Below, piece after piece: positions 23,340 through 34,670 of a stretch of DNA of 64,000 nucleotides. A program made the position numbers and the translations under genes. Numbering within the stretch: position 1 is the first letter of the stretch; each line of letters starts with the position of its first letter. The notes below the pieces were generated by a model. That model ran no database searches, had not been told where the DNA came from, and saw only the letters and a list, made by a program, of their open reading frames with translations. The DNA is from Ashinkailepas kermadecensis (taxonomy: Eukaryota; Arthropoda; Thecostraca; Neolepadidae): contig JAOTOM010005151.1 of assembly GCA_034440615.1 (NCBI GenBank), forward strand, positions 389,001-453,000, given 5' to 3'.

Positions 23340-24680
23340 TTGTATATCCCAAAGTTGGTTGAAAATCCTGAAAAGAGCATGTTTTGCGCAAGTCGGTAAA
23401 TACTTCAACATGTTGTACACTCCACCCTCAGACACACTTTTCAAGCCGGTGACTGCAGAGATAAGTTTAGCTGAGGTAAATAGCAAGTTGTAAGTAAGTT
23501 GTTCGGATGTGGTGAAACTGATATCATGCCTCTGACAACGGGCACGGTGTTGTGAGAATGTTTGATCGGTATGTTCACTTCGCCTCTCAATAGCATAAGC
23601 AATACGACTCGCTACTTCGCCTGGATCAGCTATGATGTTGCCTCCAATATTGAATACTGGCAGGGGAACTGACGAGATTGCCCAGAAATCCTCTTAATAC
23701 GGAACGTCGGTGTAGTTCGACACAGCTTCCCGATGTATGATCGCCACGATGCAAGCTTCGCCGCACGTATGATGCACAGAGCCAGTGTCATAACCTTTCT
23801 GAATTCTATTAGATTTGCTGTCGTACGAAGACGATCAAATGCCCTGAAGGCACATCTTCGAGCTCAATAGTTACGCGACACTCCGGGGTCCACCATGGGA
23901 CAGGAGTCCGGCGGGGAGTACTGGAGGTCCTCGGTATGCAAGCCGTGGCTGAGCTAACTGCAATAGACGTCGAACCTTAACTGTCAATGATGGGCCTTCA
24001 GGATCGGTTGGAAGTCTACCTTACACTCTTTAGGATTCATCTCACTCAATGTTGTGGGAATTCCTCCTCTGTGGACGCCGACCAGGCACCGCGCCATCGC
24101 GGTATGGCAGCCATACCGGGAAATGGTCACTGCCCAGCGGGTACTCAGATACCGACCAGGGGAAATTTTGGACCAGATGCGGGCTGACAATGCTCAAGTC
24201 CAGAGCTAAGGTATATCCAGACGGTAGCGTAAAGTGTGTCGGCGACCCAGCGTTTAAAAGCGTGGCGACTCGTCGAGTAGAAGACATTCTAAAGCCCGCT
24301 CTCGTGTGTTCAGATCAACATAACCCCAAAGCGTGTGGTGGGCATTAAAATGACCTAAGATGATGACCGGAGGAGGCAGCTGCGTAAACAGCAGTGTGAG
24401 CTCTGTGGCAGTAAAACTAACTCCAGGGACATAAAGAACATATACTGACTGGCCGTCGTCCAAAACATACGCGTGCCGCGACTGCTTGAGTATTATTACG
24501 CAACCTGAACTGCTGTGCTGTGGGTATGCTGTGATGTATTACCAAGAGCAGCCCACCTAGCGCAACGACGCCAACCGGCACATCCTTACGGAGAACCGTG
24601 TAACTTGTAATGTTGCAAGCTGAACTAACTGGGCCTTAACTTGGCTTCCTGAAGGTTAATCACGTGTGAACGATGCTGAC
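23340..24680 (-). pseudogene. Non-LTR retrotransposon (LINE) relic: endonuclease to start of reverse transcriptase
   Basis: Read on the minus strand with frameshifts, the segment gives LQEAKLRPS, then a stretch ending VYVLYVPGVSFTATELTLL, PPPVIILGHFNAHHTLWG and GSDHFPV. These are successive motifs of an apurinic-like endonuclease of jockey/I-type LINEs. Downstream come RAFDRLRTTANLIEF, AKLASWRSYIGKL, FNIGGNIIADPGEVASRIAY and FTTSEQLTYN, the linker before the reverse transcriptase. The element is dead: frames shift repeatedly, stops interrupt it, and the catalytic Asp of the GDFNAHH motif is His. The 5' end and most of the polymerase are missing. Confidence 0.8.
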
Positions 24681-25825
24681 TGGAGAATATCTGTAATTCA
24701 CCGACGCTCATTCACAGCACCCTGCAGTTCAATTTTAAAGTGGCTTGTAAATACACAATCTAAGACGCTAAAATTGTAAAACCCATCATTTCACAAACAA
24801 AGAAACACATGCAAAGAAACAGTTGCACATACATGTTACGCAAAAAGAAATGATCACAGTTCATGTTGCGCTGGTTACCGAGGGTGGTACCACTGGCACT
24901 CTGCAGGACGCTGCATCGGTCTCACCCGAGATCGTTGCAAGTGGATGGAGGGCAAACGGTGGACTTGGGTAAGGGTAAGTTATGGTGGATGTAGTGGTGG
25001 CTGTTAATGTGGTGATGTGTAAGCAGGCACTCGACCGAAGCTCAGGCCCCCGACCCGAGGCGACAAGCCACTTGGCTCGGTTGGGGCCATACGGACCCGC
25101 CTGCCCCTTCGGGATATCAGGTTCAAAGAGGCATGCTGGTCTCCTACCACAACTGGCACCGTGCGGCATGGGAACTCAACCTCCAGAACTCCGTCAGCCT
25201 CTGGGGATGGGCCGAAGGGGCGTGACTGGCCCGATAAAATTCAGCGGACGGATAGGCCCGGGGAAGTTGGCCTACCTACTCATAGCAGAAAGGATGCGTT
25301 GCATGGTCGGGTGAAGGACAGGGATGTTGACATGGACTGGTATTGGAATGGAAGCAGAGGGATGGAAGGATATAAGAGGCACTTCTATTCTGGCTCCTCC
25401 CCTTTGGACATAAACTGTGCTCCGGATCATTGGAGCATTAAATCTCCACCATGGAAAGGTGGTGGTGCGTGAGGATTTGATCAGAAGCTTGACAGCGTTG
25501 AAACGTGATTAATGTAAGTCCTACGAAGAACGACACCAGATAAAGTTTTTGGAAGGAACGCTATGATTCAGCTGTTCATTTTTTTAGAACTCGGATGGAG
25601 ACGTTGTATATCCAGTGCAGTTGACGCGCCCATTAACCTGAATAGCCAACTAACTAGACCTCGGCTAGTTTAGCCAGCGTTTATATTGAAGTCGAAAGTT
25701 AACCCCCTTCCTGACCTCCCTGACTCCGTCTATGAAGAAGGCTTTGATGTATAAGTTGTTTTTCCCTAAGTGCTCCAAATCAGGTCTAGACGCATGCAAC
25801 ATGGGTCGTGCAATAATGCGGATAT
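24681..25825. other. Unique intergenic sequence
   Basis: No gene or repeat recognised. A plus-strand open stretch near 24980-25470 lacks family resemblance, splice context and the GC-ending codon bias seen in the true exons of this window. Confidence 0.5.
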
Positions 25826-25975
25826 TTGGTTGGTTGGTTGTGGCTTTACGACGCACTCAGCAGCTGAGGCCATAGGGCGTCGCCTTCCTTTCACTCTGGC
25901 AGGAAGGGCGGGCATCGTGGGGAATGGAACCCCGTGCCTCTGGCATGCCAGACACTCAGCTTAACCGCTAATTGG
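25826..25975 (-). mobile_element. tRNA-derived SINE of a second family (reverse)
   Basis: On the plus strand it begins GGTTGGTTGTGGCTTTACGA, the reversed tail shared with other SINEs here, and ends in a tRNA-like head. Read in reverse, the head is TTAGCGGTTAAGCTGAGTG (A-box side) and GGGGTTCCATTCCCC (B-box-like). The head differs from the 160-bp family, so this is a distinct family with a related tail. Confidence 0.6.
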
Positions 25976-27279
25976 CATTTCGTCACCAGTTTGCACATAA
26001 AATCGCCTCCTTCGTTTGATTCGCTGATTCAGTCATCACAAGAATATGCTGGTCTTAGGTCACTCTTCTGAGGCTATTAGTTGGCTCAAAACAGCACAAA
26101 GGTCAAAACGGAAGGCATCAGTGAAAACACATCCTGAAATAATTCCATAATTTGATACGGTCTGGACCTGCTTATTATCTGGTTAATGTGTTCTCACTTC
26201 AGCTGAAAGACCGTGTCACTGGCTGTGAAATGGTGCAAGATATGACGGAACCGGCTGTGAAATATAAACTTAGCTTGGCGTGAAATTCCCCGATTTTCCT
26301 CCGCTCGCTCGTGTACTCGTCCTGGCTACATTTTACAATTTTGTTTTGCACAATTGTAGATCACGTCACAAATAATTGATTGCCGCTTTCCGTGAAAAAA
26401 ATCGGCCCGTTAGTTTTTCGAGAACTCTGGAAGGGGTGGCACTATGTGCTCACCTGTGGCACATAGCGCCCTCGATGGTGCGCAAAGGCACCACTGTGAG
26501 AGAAAACCGGCCCACCGCTGCTGAAAGGACGCTCCTGTTACAATCGACCACCCGATCACCGTAATGGGGCTACTGTGACAGAGCAGAGCAGCATGGAGCG
26601 TGCCATGGTCCGTGTCTGTGATCTTAGACTAGGGGATCGTGGGTGGCCCGTTCGGTGGTGAGTGATAGGTTCCACGGCCCGTGTCTATGGCTGAGAACCA
26701 GTGAGTCATGGTGTTCCCCTGGGTAGTGACTGGCGAATGTGCCCGTGCCTATGGCAGTGGCGTGGCCAGGATTTCGTCTGGAGGGCGAACATCCGAAGAG
26801 GGTCCCCACTTTTCCGCAACTCCTTGGATAGGGCCCCTATTTATACATGTCATATTAAAATCCACAAGTACAAAATTCTGAAGAAGACTTGAGGCTATTG
26901 ATTTAAACTCTGTGATGAACCCTCACTTGTCCTCGTCAGCTCTTGGGTGTTCTGCTCATCCCTCAAAGGCCCTTTCGAGATCCAAGATCATCCCAGCTAT
27001 CTCTGGTCCTCAAGCGCTCTGCTTATTCCTCATGTGCCTCAGTGCATAGTTTATTCCTCAGCTGTTAGGGGCCATTTTCAACCGATATTGCTCTTTCCAG
27101 CTGGCATAGGCCTTCCAGTTCCCCGGCGGGCCCTCTCTTCTTTTCACGAATCTTGCTAGCCCTCAGGGTAGACATCCGCGGGTTTCAAGGGCCCTTTCTA
27201 CACGAATGTTAGATGCGCTTTAATTTTGCCTTGGTTATATATCTGCCCCTGCGCCTTGCGGGGTCCTTGCGGTCCCCTG
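25976..27279. other. Intergenic sequence with a hAT-end-like motif
   Basis: No gene found. CAGTGGCGTGGCCAGGATTT at 26756 looks like a hAT terminal end. A complementary ACGCCACTG occurs near 27345, but the flanks share no clear 8-bp duplication, so an element is not called. Confidence 0.4.
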
Positions 27280-28270
27280 AATGTGGTCACCTAGAGAACC
27301 TCATCGGACTCACCAAGGGCGGTTGTCCCTTCACTTCTTGGATACGCCACTGCTTTTTAGCAGCCCAGGCCCCTCTATGTGCTTAGAGGCCCTTTACGGA
27401 GCCCCGGGAACCATCCGCTTCGGTCTGGACCGTCCCCGTAGCTCGGGGACCTTTTTCATCAGCGTAAAGCCCGCTGTCAGCTCTAGGCTCCTCTCCATCA
27501 GCTTGAGCAAAAACCGATCTAGTGGCCCTGTGCATCCGGCCCGGGGCTCCCATCCGTCGGCTCAGGTACCCTCTTTCACGGCTCAGGACACTCTCCGTCC
27601 CGTCGGGGAGTGTCTTCAATACCTTGGGCCTCCTATCATACAAGGGGCCCCATGTACGGTTTCGGCTCCATCAGCCCAGAGCCCTTTCTTACCGGCTGTG
27701 GGCCCTCTCCGCCGCTCTGGGTCCTCCCGCGGCTAGTGGTCCTATCCGTCGGCGCAGGGCCGTCCTTAGCGATCCAGGGCCTCCTCTATCTGACTGGAGG
27801 CCCTCTTTCAACAGCTTGGACCTCTCCATCAAGTCGTGAGCCCTTGTACGGCTTGGGCCCCATCTGTCGGCCAATGGTCCTTTCTGATGGTCTGAGGTCC
27901 TCTCCGGCAACTAATGTCCCCTACGTCGTCTCAGGGGTCCTCTGTGACGGCCCAGGGCCTTTTCAGACAGGCCGGAGGCTTGTTTTCAAAAGTCTGTGCC
28001 CTCCATCAGGTTGGCTCAGAGTCCTCTCCGCTAGCCCTGGGGCCCTTCCAACGGGCCTCCTTCGTCGACCTGGAAGCCCTTCACGTTGGCCCAGCCCAGG
28101 GCCCTCACCATTTTCCAGAGGACACTCTTCGTTGACTGGGGGCCCTCTTCATCGGCCCAGGGCCATTTCAGTCAACCTGGGACCCCTTTCGTCGATCCAG
28201 GGACCCTTCACGTCGGCTCAGGGGGCCCTTGCGGGCCCCTGCACAGACGTCTTGAGGGCCACTTGCGGGC
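27280..28270. repeat. Degenerate GC-rich tandem repeat upstream of the peptide gene
   Basis: Irregular units of about 33 bp recur with GGCCCT cores followed by TCCGTCGGCTCAGG-like strings. Stops are rare, so long frames appear, but the encoded text is just a worn Gly/Pro/Ser/Leu repeat. The block ends about 140 bp before the start codon at 28412. Confidence 0.6.
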
Positions 28271-28343
28271 CCCTCAAGGCGGTCGTCTGGAGGGAGCTGC
28301 AGCAGGGGTCGTCTGAGAACCAATGACGTCGCCTCAACACCAC

Positions 28344-28351
28344 TGACGTCA
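28344..28351. promoter_or_regulatory. Palindromic cAMP-response element upstream of the secreted-peptide gene
   Basis: TGACGTCA lies 61-68 bp upstream of the start codon at 28412, with a second half-like TGACGTC at 28324. The extended string TGACGTCACCG is identical to the one upstream of the PAL gene at 34444. CREB/ATF factors bind this palindrome in general; binding here is inference. Confidence 0.45.
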
Positions 28352-28411
28352 CCGCTCCGTGTCTGCGGAAGATGCGGTCAGACACCGACGCCTGAACTCT
28401 GCCCAGCAGTC

Positions 28412-28525
28412 ATGCCGCCGCTGCCGGTCACGTGCGCCTTCATCCTGCTGCTGTCGCTGGTGTCGCCGATAGATGGCAGGCCAGGCGCTCTGCCAGACCA
28501 GAGCATTAGCGGTTACATCAGCCAG
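28412..28525 (+). CDS. Small secreted cysteine-rich peptide, exon 1 (signal peptide)
   Basis: First coding exon, 38 codons from ATG to donor GTGGGT, phase 0. It encodes a clear signal peptide: the hydrophobic run CAFILLLSLVSPIDG follows MPPLPVT and precedes RPGALPDQSISGYISQ, so cleavage near the Gly/Arg is likely. This ATG is chosen because it directly precedes the hydrophobic core and an upstream CRE sits 60 bp away. The gene has two coding exons and 96 residues. I do not recognise a named family. The architecture, a short signal peptide plus a compact six-cysteine module, is that of a secreted hormone-like or defence-type peptide. A decayed copy of this exon lies 240 bp downstream. Confidence 0.75.
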
Positions 28526-28763
28526 GTGGGTCAGTCTCGCGGTGTCGCCGGTGGCATGTGTGTCACTGTGAAATTTTTTTTTTTGGGGGGAAATGGCCTT
28601 TTCGATGGCCAAAGCTACCCCGAAAACCATTTGTATTTAGTGTAGGTACGCTCATAGGCCCAATGGTTAAGTTTCAGCCCGATCGGGGAGGGGCAAATCA
28701 ATGATTGAAGGGGTCAAATCAATTACTGAGGGAGCCAGTGGCCCCCTTAGCGTAAACAGAGTG

Positions 28764-28832
28764 ACACTCTGGCCGGTAGAAGGCAGACCGGGTGCTCTAC
28801 TTGACCGGAGTATCGATGACCACATCAGCTAG
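28764..28832 (+). pseudogene. Decayed duplicate of the peptide gene's exon 1
   Basis: Aligned to exon 1, this stretch reads EGRPGALLDRSIDDHIS then TAG, against DGRPGALPDQSISGYISQ in the real exon. About three quarters of bases match over 60 bp (for example GAAGGCAGACCGGG against GATGGCAGGCCAGG). The final CAG codon has become TAG and the donor GTGGGT is lost. The signal-peptide-coding half is not preserved. It sits in the single intron between the two coding exons. Confidence 0.7.
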
Positions 28833-29682
28833 TTTGGTGGCATAAAGCAGCTATTCTGAAGTTGTTAGGATTCTTGACTTCAGAGATGTTCAACCATTGC
28901 CAAGTCCCGTTTCTTTGAACCGTGCTTGTGGCCCTAATCCTCGGTTCCAACTATCGTTGGAAGAGTTCATTAGGGTTACAGTGTTATTGGGTACGCAGGG
29001 AAATGCGACGTATCTTAACAGGCATCTTCCACACACAATTTGTGTCCACCATGAAAGGGTCTCCAGGTACATGGTGGCAGGGTGTATCATCTCGGCGTGA
29101 TCATGTTAGTACGACTTCAGTGTAGCAGTAACACGATATTTGAATTATTTCAATTAGCACGAGCTGAGTCGTACCCGGGACGGACACACCGGCTTCGTAT
29201 GGGAGTACCCCAAGACCAGGATTGTTCATGGCATTGCATTGTTGCATGTTGCATGGCATTGCTCTGGATGTTTGTCATGCGGTACACTACCATCACTAGA
29301 AAATTATTCGCTCCTTTTTTCGTCCAAGGATTGAACAGAGTTGCTTGGAAATATCTGCACGCTGATCGATAAGCGTATCTGAAGCTGACTGGGGAGCTCG
29401 AAAAGGAGTTTATGTTGTTTGAAACAGACAGAAACATCATCCTCTCCGAATTTCACTGGTTCAAACTTTTCGTCTCCAAATCCAGGATTTCGATGTATAA
29501 ATCCAACCCTGCCCCAGACTGCGTGTGTTTACGAGTGTCGAGTGTAGAAATGTTTTCAGTGCGGATTACGTTGTGCGTAAGTCTACAATAACTTCAGAAC
29601 AAATACTTCTACAATACTTCAATATACAATATAAAATACTTCTACAAATACTTCAGTAACTACGGGTGTTTTCCACTTGCAG

Positions 29683-29859
29683 AGAGCTTGCTGGTGGAAC
29701 GAACTGTGCAAGGAGGAGTTTCAGCCCTTGTTCAAGTGCCGCTGCCCCAGGTTCTCCTTCTGCCGCTCGCCGGGAAAGTACTACAATGCACGCTGTGGCA
29801 TGTCCAACACTGGATACATCTGGATGCAACCAGAAACTCGCTGGTCGCTGAGGCCATAA
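29683..29859 (+). CDS. Small secreted cysteine-rich peptide, exon 2 (mature module)
   Basis: Second coding exon, 58 codons plus TAA, after a good acceptor (TTCCACTTGCAG). It holds the six-cysteine module: ACWWNELC, FKCRCPRFSFC and YYNARC, followed by NTGYIWMQP and ending WSLRP. The cysteine order is C-x5-C-x9-C-x-C-x5-C-x10-C, counted from the first Cys, allowing three disulfides. There is no dibasic Lys/Arg cleavage pair followed by an amidation Gly, so it is probably secreted as one piece. Its role is unknown to me; a neuroendocrine or immune peptide are both possible. Exons 1 and 2 join in phase 0 across a 1157-bp intron. Confidence 0.78.
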   Translation, partial: RACWWNELCKEEFQPLFKCRCPRFSFCRSPGKYYNARCGMSNTGYIWMQPETRWSLRP

Positions 29860-30363
29860 GCCGCTGCCATCTGCCGATTGTGATGTAAGGCGAGTTTCGC
29901 TGCCCGCCCGCTGGACTATCCACGTCATAGAGCGAGCAGCTCTCGCAATCGTGGACTACATTACTAGCAATCATATCGGCAAGGGAGCAACTCACAGCTC
30001 GTCCGGTCGGCAAGCTGAAGCTTCCGAAGTCCTGCAGACTTGAGCAAGACTTCTGCTTGCGAGACTGGCAGACGGCGTTCGGCACGCAGGCATGCATCGC
30101 TGATTGGACTGAGCGACGACACTGCATTCGAGCTCTGATGCTGGTGCTCAGAACGTCACGTCATGCCCGGGGATAGGACCTGCACCTCTCGAGTGTTCGG
30201 TCCCCAAAAATGTTCTCTGCCCGATCCAATCAGCTTCCATGCGAACTACGCCATAGACCCTGCAACACCTGAGCATTACTGCTGTCTCGCAGCTCCTTCA
30301 ATGATGCCCAAGAACTGTTCCTGACCATACTATGCAAAGTGAATGGTAACGGATTCTCGTTCT
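29860..30363. other. 3' flank of the peptide gene
   Basis: Unique sequence with no exon found. I saw no canonical AATAAA here, so the transcript end is not placed. Confidence 0.4.
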
Positions 30364-30523
30364 GGGGACGAGTGGTCTAGGGGTAAGATGCTCGTCTCAC
30401 AATCGAAAGGTTGTGGGTTCGAGTCTCACCTGTCGCTACTCTTCGCCCGCGACCAATCGGCGTGAGAGATTGGCGACGCTACATGACTCAACGGTCGACG
30501 TGTCGTAAAACTAATAACCAACC
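30364..30523 (+). mobile_element. tRNA-derived SINE, copy 4 (160 bp)
   Basis: Nearly identical to copy 1 at 7328, differing in the tail (AAAACTAATAACC). It starts GGGGACGAGTGGTCTAGGGG and ends AACCAACC. Its high identity to copy 1, 23 kb away, points to recent mobility. A target duplication is not obvious. Confidence 0.92.
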
Positions 30524-31837
30524 CCCCTAGGTGTTTTCTAGCCAGTGTACATGATGAAGATGTTCCATAGTTTTCGATGTGGCTGTATCTCCACGCTTTT
30601 TAGCGATGCAATAAGCAGTTGGACGAACCAATATTTTTAAGACTTATGAGGCATGCGCGTCCCCACGAATTTTGGGTAGATGGAGAAAAGGGCTTCAGAT
30701 CGATTTGTATATGCAACGCTATAGGCATAATGCTAAACTCCACCAAGTTTGGGGATGCGTCTCCCTTTCCCCACTGTGGCGACTTCCATATGACGAGACC
30801 AGAATATATGGTACCAAATCAGAAAGTATATTGGGCGAAATTGCATGCTCAAAATAAGCGGACTTCGCCGTCGCACAATCCGTGATATCCGCTGATAATT
30901 AGTTGTGTCGTGATGTTCCTGTGCTTGCTGTAGCAATAGTTGTGCATAGAAACACCAAGTTGGCGGCGCATTGGGCGAGCGAAGAAGGCCAGGGAAACCA
31001 AGACCACATTGTTGAATTCCAGAGAAAGGCACCAAATCTCTGTCGACATGTAGTCAATCGGGCTCTCCGTCCCAATATTTTGGTACCGAAATTGATTAAT
31101 TGTCACTAGGGATTGTTTGTTCTCCGTGTAAAAAGCCAACGTAGATCGCTCGATGACTGCCCAGCGTTCACAAGTATGTCGTGTGTAGCTTAGGGGCGCA
31201 TCGGCTGCATATGTCAAATATAATTGTGATGTGACAAACGATAATATTCCAGTTGACTGCAATAACTTGTTGACGATATTTTTGTCTTGAAATATACGGC
31301 ATCATGTCAGCTGTCCATACATACAATACCTACCGCGGACATGATCCATGGAAGTTTGTTTTGTCTTCGAATTACCGCTCTCATCGCCAATGTCCTGGGA
31401 ACGGCTCATGGATTGTATATTTGGACGTTTTGGGCCTCGACGGCACCCAAACCTCAACGGTCATTCAGTTCCCATTGGATAAGGAGCTGAATGATATATA
31501 TCGCATATACGCATACCATATTCGGCTACACTGTGCTCTCAACCTCTGCGCAAGATCGTGCAGCGCCTCCAATATCGTCTTGCATTGATATTAGCGAAGA
31601 GCTAAGAAGTGCACAAGGATGTCTGATACAGATGAAACACCAATGCTATGTGTTATTTACGATGAAACTCAGTCAATGCGCATTCAAACAAAGCTGGAAT
31701 GCTAAGTTGGGTGGCCATGAAATAAATATCAGACGACACGAAGGAGGAATGTAATAGGCGAATTATGGATGTTATCAGATGACTAATGTGCTAACTAACT
31801 AATATGCTTTCCATAAAGGGGGTCTGTTTTCCGCAGT

Positions 31838-31910
<73 letters not shown>

Positions 31911-34440
31911 AGCTTGCGTATGTATGCATGTGCATGCGCATGCATAGATGCGTGCGTGCATGTGTATATGCATGCATGCATATATGTATGCGTGTATACA
32001 TGTATGTATGCAAGTATGCATGAACAGCGCTGACGCTGGCTTTCAAGTGCAGGAACCCTCTTCACAGACTGCAAAGCTGGCGAAATCAAGGATTAGAAGA
32101 GGATAAGTTTTGAAGTACAACTAAAAATCCATTATGGGTTATTCAGTGCACGTACTTTCCGCAAAGTGTACCATTTTTAACCAATTAAGCTGATCACTAC
32201 TGTTTATCGTATGCTGGCCGAGTAGAATAAGCGAATGTTGCCAGCTGAACCCTGCTCGTTCAGGAGAAGTCGTTATTGCTGAGGGTAATAGCACTTAGAA
32301 GTTCATATGCTGTTGGATGACATCTTCGCATATTCTGTTTGTATGCATTTACCACAGCAATTGCTTGACCTATTTTACAAGAGTATGGCGCATGCGAAGC
32401 GGAGATTACTGCGTCGACCATGAACCAACCACTTGGTCCACGGATGTCATTTCATCGTCACAATTCTGACGTAGCGCTTCGCAGACTGTCCTCAATTCAC
32501 CGACACGGCCCAGGCAGCCGATGGCCCTCTTGTTCGATTACGAGCTGAGCCGAATATTGGCCGGAATATTGATCGCTCCGTGGGACTGCAGCCCACATCC
32601 TCACATCCGTGGCCGACATGCAACTCCAGCCGTCCACCCCGCTGACACCTGGGCTCAAAATGTCACGCTCGTGTGTGAATCGGCACAGTGGTTGGAAAAC
32701 TCCCTGCATTTCACGCGCATTCGGTATTAGAGCATACGGTCAAAGTGGAGAAAACTACCGCCTTTTTGAATATGTTCTCGTAATCGGCAAGACGTTAACT
32801 TTATGATGATCTCCTATCGGCAGGACATTAATTTTACGGATGATCTCTTTATCGGCGGGACATTAGTTTTAAAGATGCTCTTTTCATCGGCAGGGCATTA
32901 ACTCTGAATCGGCAGAACATTAACTTTTCGGAGCGACGGATGGATGATGATGATGATGGACGGATGATGCTTCCCAAAACGAAATTTCGATCAATGTGTT
33001 CTGCGGTGCGACAGAAAGACATGCGACATGTCTCCATCATCTTTGTTTTAAATTTCAAGTGAACAAATGCTCTAACTGGAGATCAATTAAGCCATTACCC
33101 GGATCCAGAACACGGTTTACAACAGTCGAGGAATTACCCCAAGGGACTGTCTTTGATTTATTTGGGCATTTACATGATCAGGTTTTTGCCTCCTCAATGT
33201 CCTCCAGCGTGTTTCTTTCTCTTTGTTGATTTTGCTTTTCATTTGACCAGTTTTTGTTGTCATCTGCTCTGTCCTCAGGCCTCGTTTCCGTTGAGGACAC
33301 GCAATACTCGCCGGCTGCCGATAATTATCGTCGAGACGCCGTCGATAGTCAAAGGTAGGCTGTACCGGCTGGCACCGGTGCAAGACGGTGCAGTCTGATA
33401 CTCAGCAAATGTTTATTTCGCTCCATTTCGTGAAGGATTCTCAACCGGAAGGCGACAAGGAATCCTGTTCCAGGGAAGACAACTGCAGTGCCTAACATCC
33501 GTGGGTCATCGAGTTTTATGTTTTCTTCCCGAAATGCAATCGGTACATCTACTCCAGCAGACACGTAATGCATTAGTTGTGCCAGTACGAAACGGCAGGT
33601 TGTTTTTTCCCTTTTCACTTGAATTCCAAGCATGCCTGCTCAGGACTGGGGGAATTTACCCACCTCCCAGCGATAGTGGCACCCATTTGGCCGGTAAAAG
33701 GCACCCCTGCAGAAAGGCTCGGGTGCGAACCCGTGCTCAACGGATCTTTCAGCCAAAGGAGCCTATCAGAAGGAAAATGTTCATCTTTGAGATCAAAAGG
33801 CCCTTCTAGACAAGTTCCTCTACCCATAAAGATTATGGATCAACCCACGTACATGCTTTCTCAAGCTTCTCCAGATGGATTTGGTATCTAAAAGTTGAGT
33901 GAATATACAATCAGACAAGAACACGAAAGATACAAACAAGAAGATAAAAGGATAACAAGCATGTATGATAACAATAATAATGGTGTCTGCATCCGAGATT
34001 GAAACTCAATGCGCGCTACATACTGACTGGTGTAAGAGGATGGAAATGAGATAAGCTTCACGAACCAGCGTTGGGAAATGAGCTGAGGCCTGTTTAAAAT
34101 CGCTTGCGTCGAACGAATCACCTCTAGCAAATTACTAAACGAGATCATTTTCTTTTCATTCTGAATGTGTACCTTTTACTGTGGATGTCTAAGGAATTCA
34201 GTCACATTTCCATTAATAGAAACATACTTGCAGTTGATATCAAGAGCGCATGCACAGGCTGACATCTGTCAGATGGCAGCATCTGACTGTCTTACGGGCT
34301 CTAGCATGGCCAAATTTGGGCTAATGTGCTGTTCCTTCGGGAATAGGGCGCAGACCTCGCTACCTGCAGCAGCACCAGGATCGCCCACACACCACCTGTG
34401 GCCGCGGGAGCTTCCCGGCCACCTGATCGATAGGATCCGC
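30524..34440. other. Intergenic sequence between the peptide gene and PAL
   Basis: No gene recognised. It contains an (AT)n microsatellite (31841-31908) followed by about 120 bp of alternating purine-pyrimidine TGCATG-rich sequence. Frames of up to about 137 codons (for example minus strand 30849-31262) have no family resemblance and ordinary AT-rich composition. Confidence 0.5.
31841..31908. repeat. (AT)n microsatellite
   Basis: An uninterrupted AT dinucleotide run, followed by GCATGC-rich alternating sequence to about 32030. It generates Tyr/Ile repeat frames that are not coding. Confidence 0.95.
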
Positions 34441-34443
34441 GTG

Positions 34444-34451
34444 TGACGTCA
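34444..34451. promoter_or_regulatory. Palindromic cAMP-response element upstream of PAL
   Basis: TGACGTCA lies 94-101 bp upstream of the PAL start codon, in the extended form TGACGTCACCG shared with the peptide gene at 28344. A GC-box-like GGGCGGGGGCGAGG follows at about 34473. No TATA box is evident, so a GC-rich TATA-less promoter is likely. Confidence 0.45.
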
Positions 34452-34544
34452 CCGTCTCCAAGGCGACGAATAGGCGGGCGGGGGCGAGGCCGTGCACCAC
34501 CGTGCTACCAAACCTAGTGTCGGCCGTCGGGCGGCTGTGCCACC

Positions 34545-34670
34545 ATGTGTCGGCTGGTGATGCTGCTGGTGATGCTGCTGACCGCCAGGCCGTCACTGCA
34601 GCTGGCCACCTTCCCGGCCAACGTGCCGCCGCAGTTCTACGGTGACCTGGACCAGGTCATCAGCTCCCAG
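34545..34670 (+). CDS. PAL: Peptidyl-alpha-hydroxyglycine alpha-amidating lyase, exon 1 (signal peptide)
   Basis: Start codon in good context (GTGCCACCATGT). The 42 codons end at donor GTGAGG in phase 0. The exon encodes a signal peptide, with hydrophobic run LVMLLVMLLTA after MCR, then SLQLATFPANVPPQFYG. It is the first of seven exons of a monofunctional PAL. This zinc enzyme of the secretory pathway splits peptidyl-alpha-hydroxyglycine into an amidated peptide and glyoxylate, the second step of C-terminal amidation. Without the exon 3 duplication the coding sequence would be 1065 bp (354 residues), the size of a lyase domain with a signal peptide and no membrane anchor, so a soluble secreted or granule enzyme is expected. 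Attribution of this exon rests on phase, spacing and its signal peptide. Confidence 0.8.

Noticed and set aside
26756..27352. hAT element bounded by CAGTGGCGT and ACGCCACTG
   Set aside because: The short ends match but flanking 8-mers differ and no further terminal similarity was found.
27610..28326. 238-codon frame upstream of the peptide gene
   Set aside because: It follows a degenerate GC-rich tandem repeat; repeated PL/GP/SL text, no family resemblance.
30849..31262. 137-codon minus-strand frame
   Set aside because: No recognisable motif; composition like surrounding AT-rich DNA.
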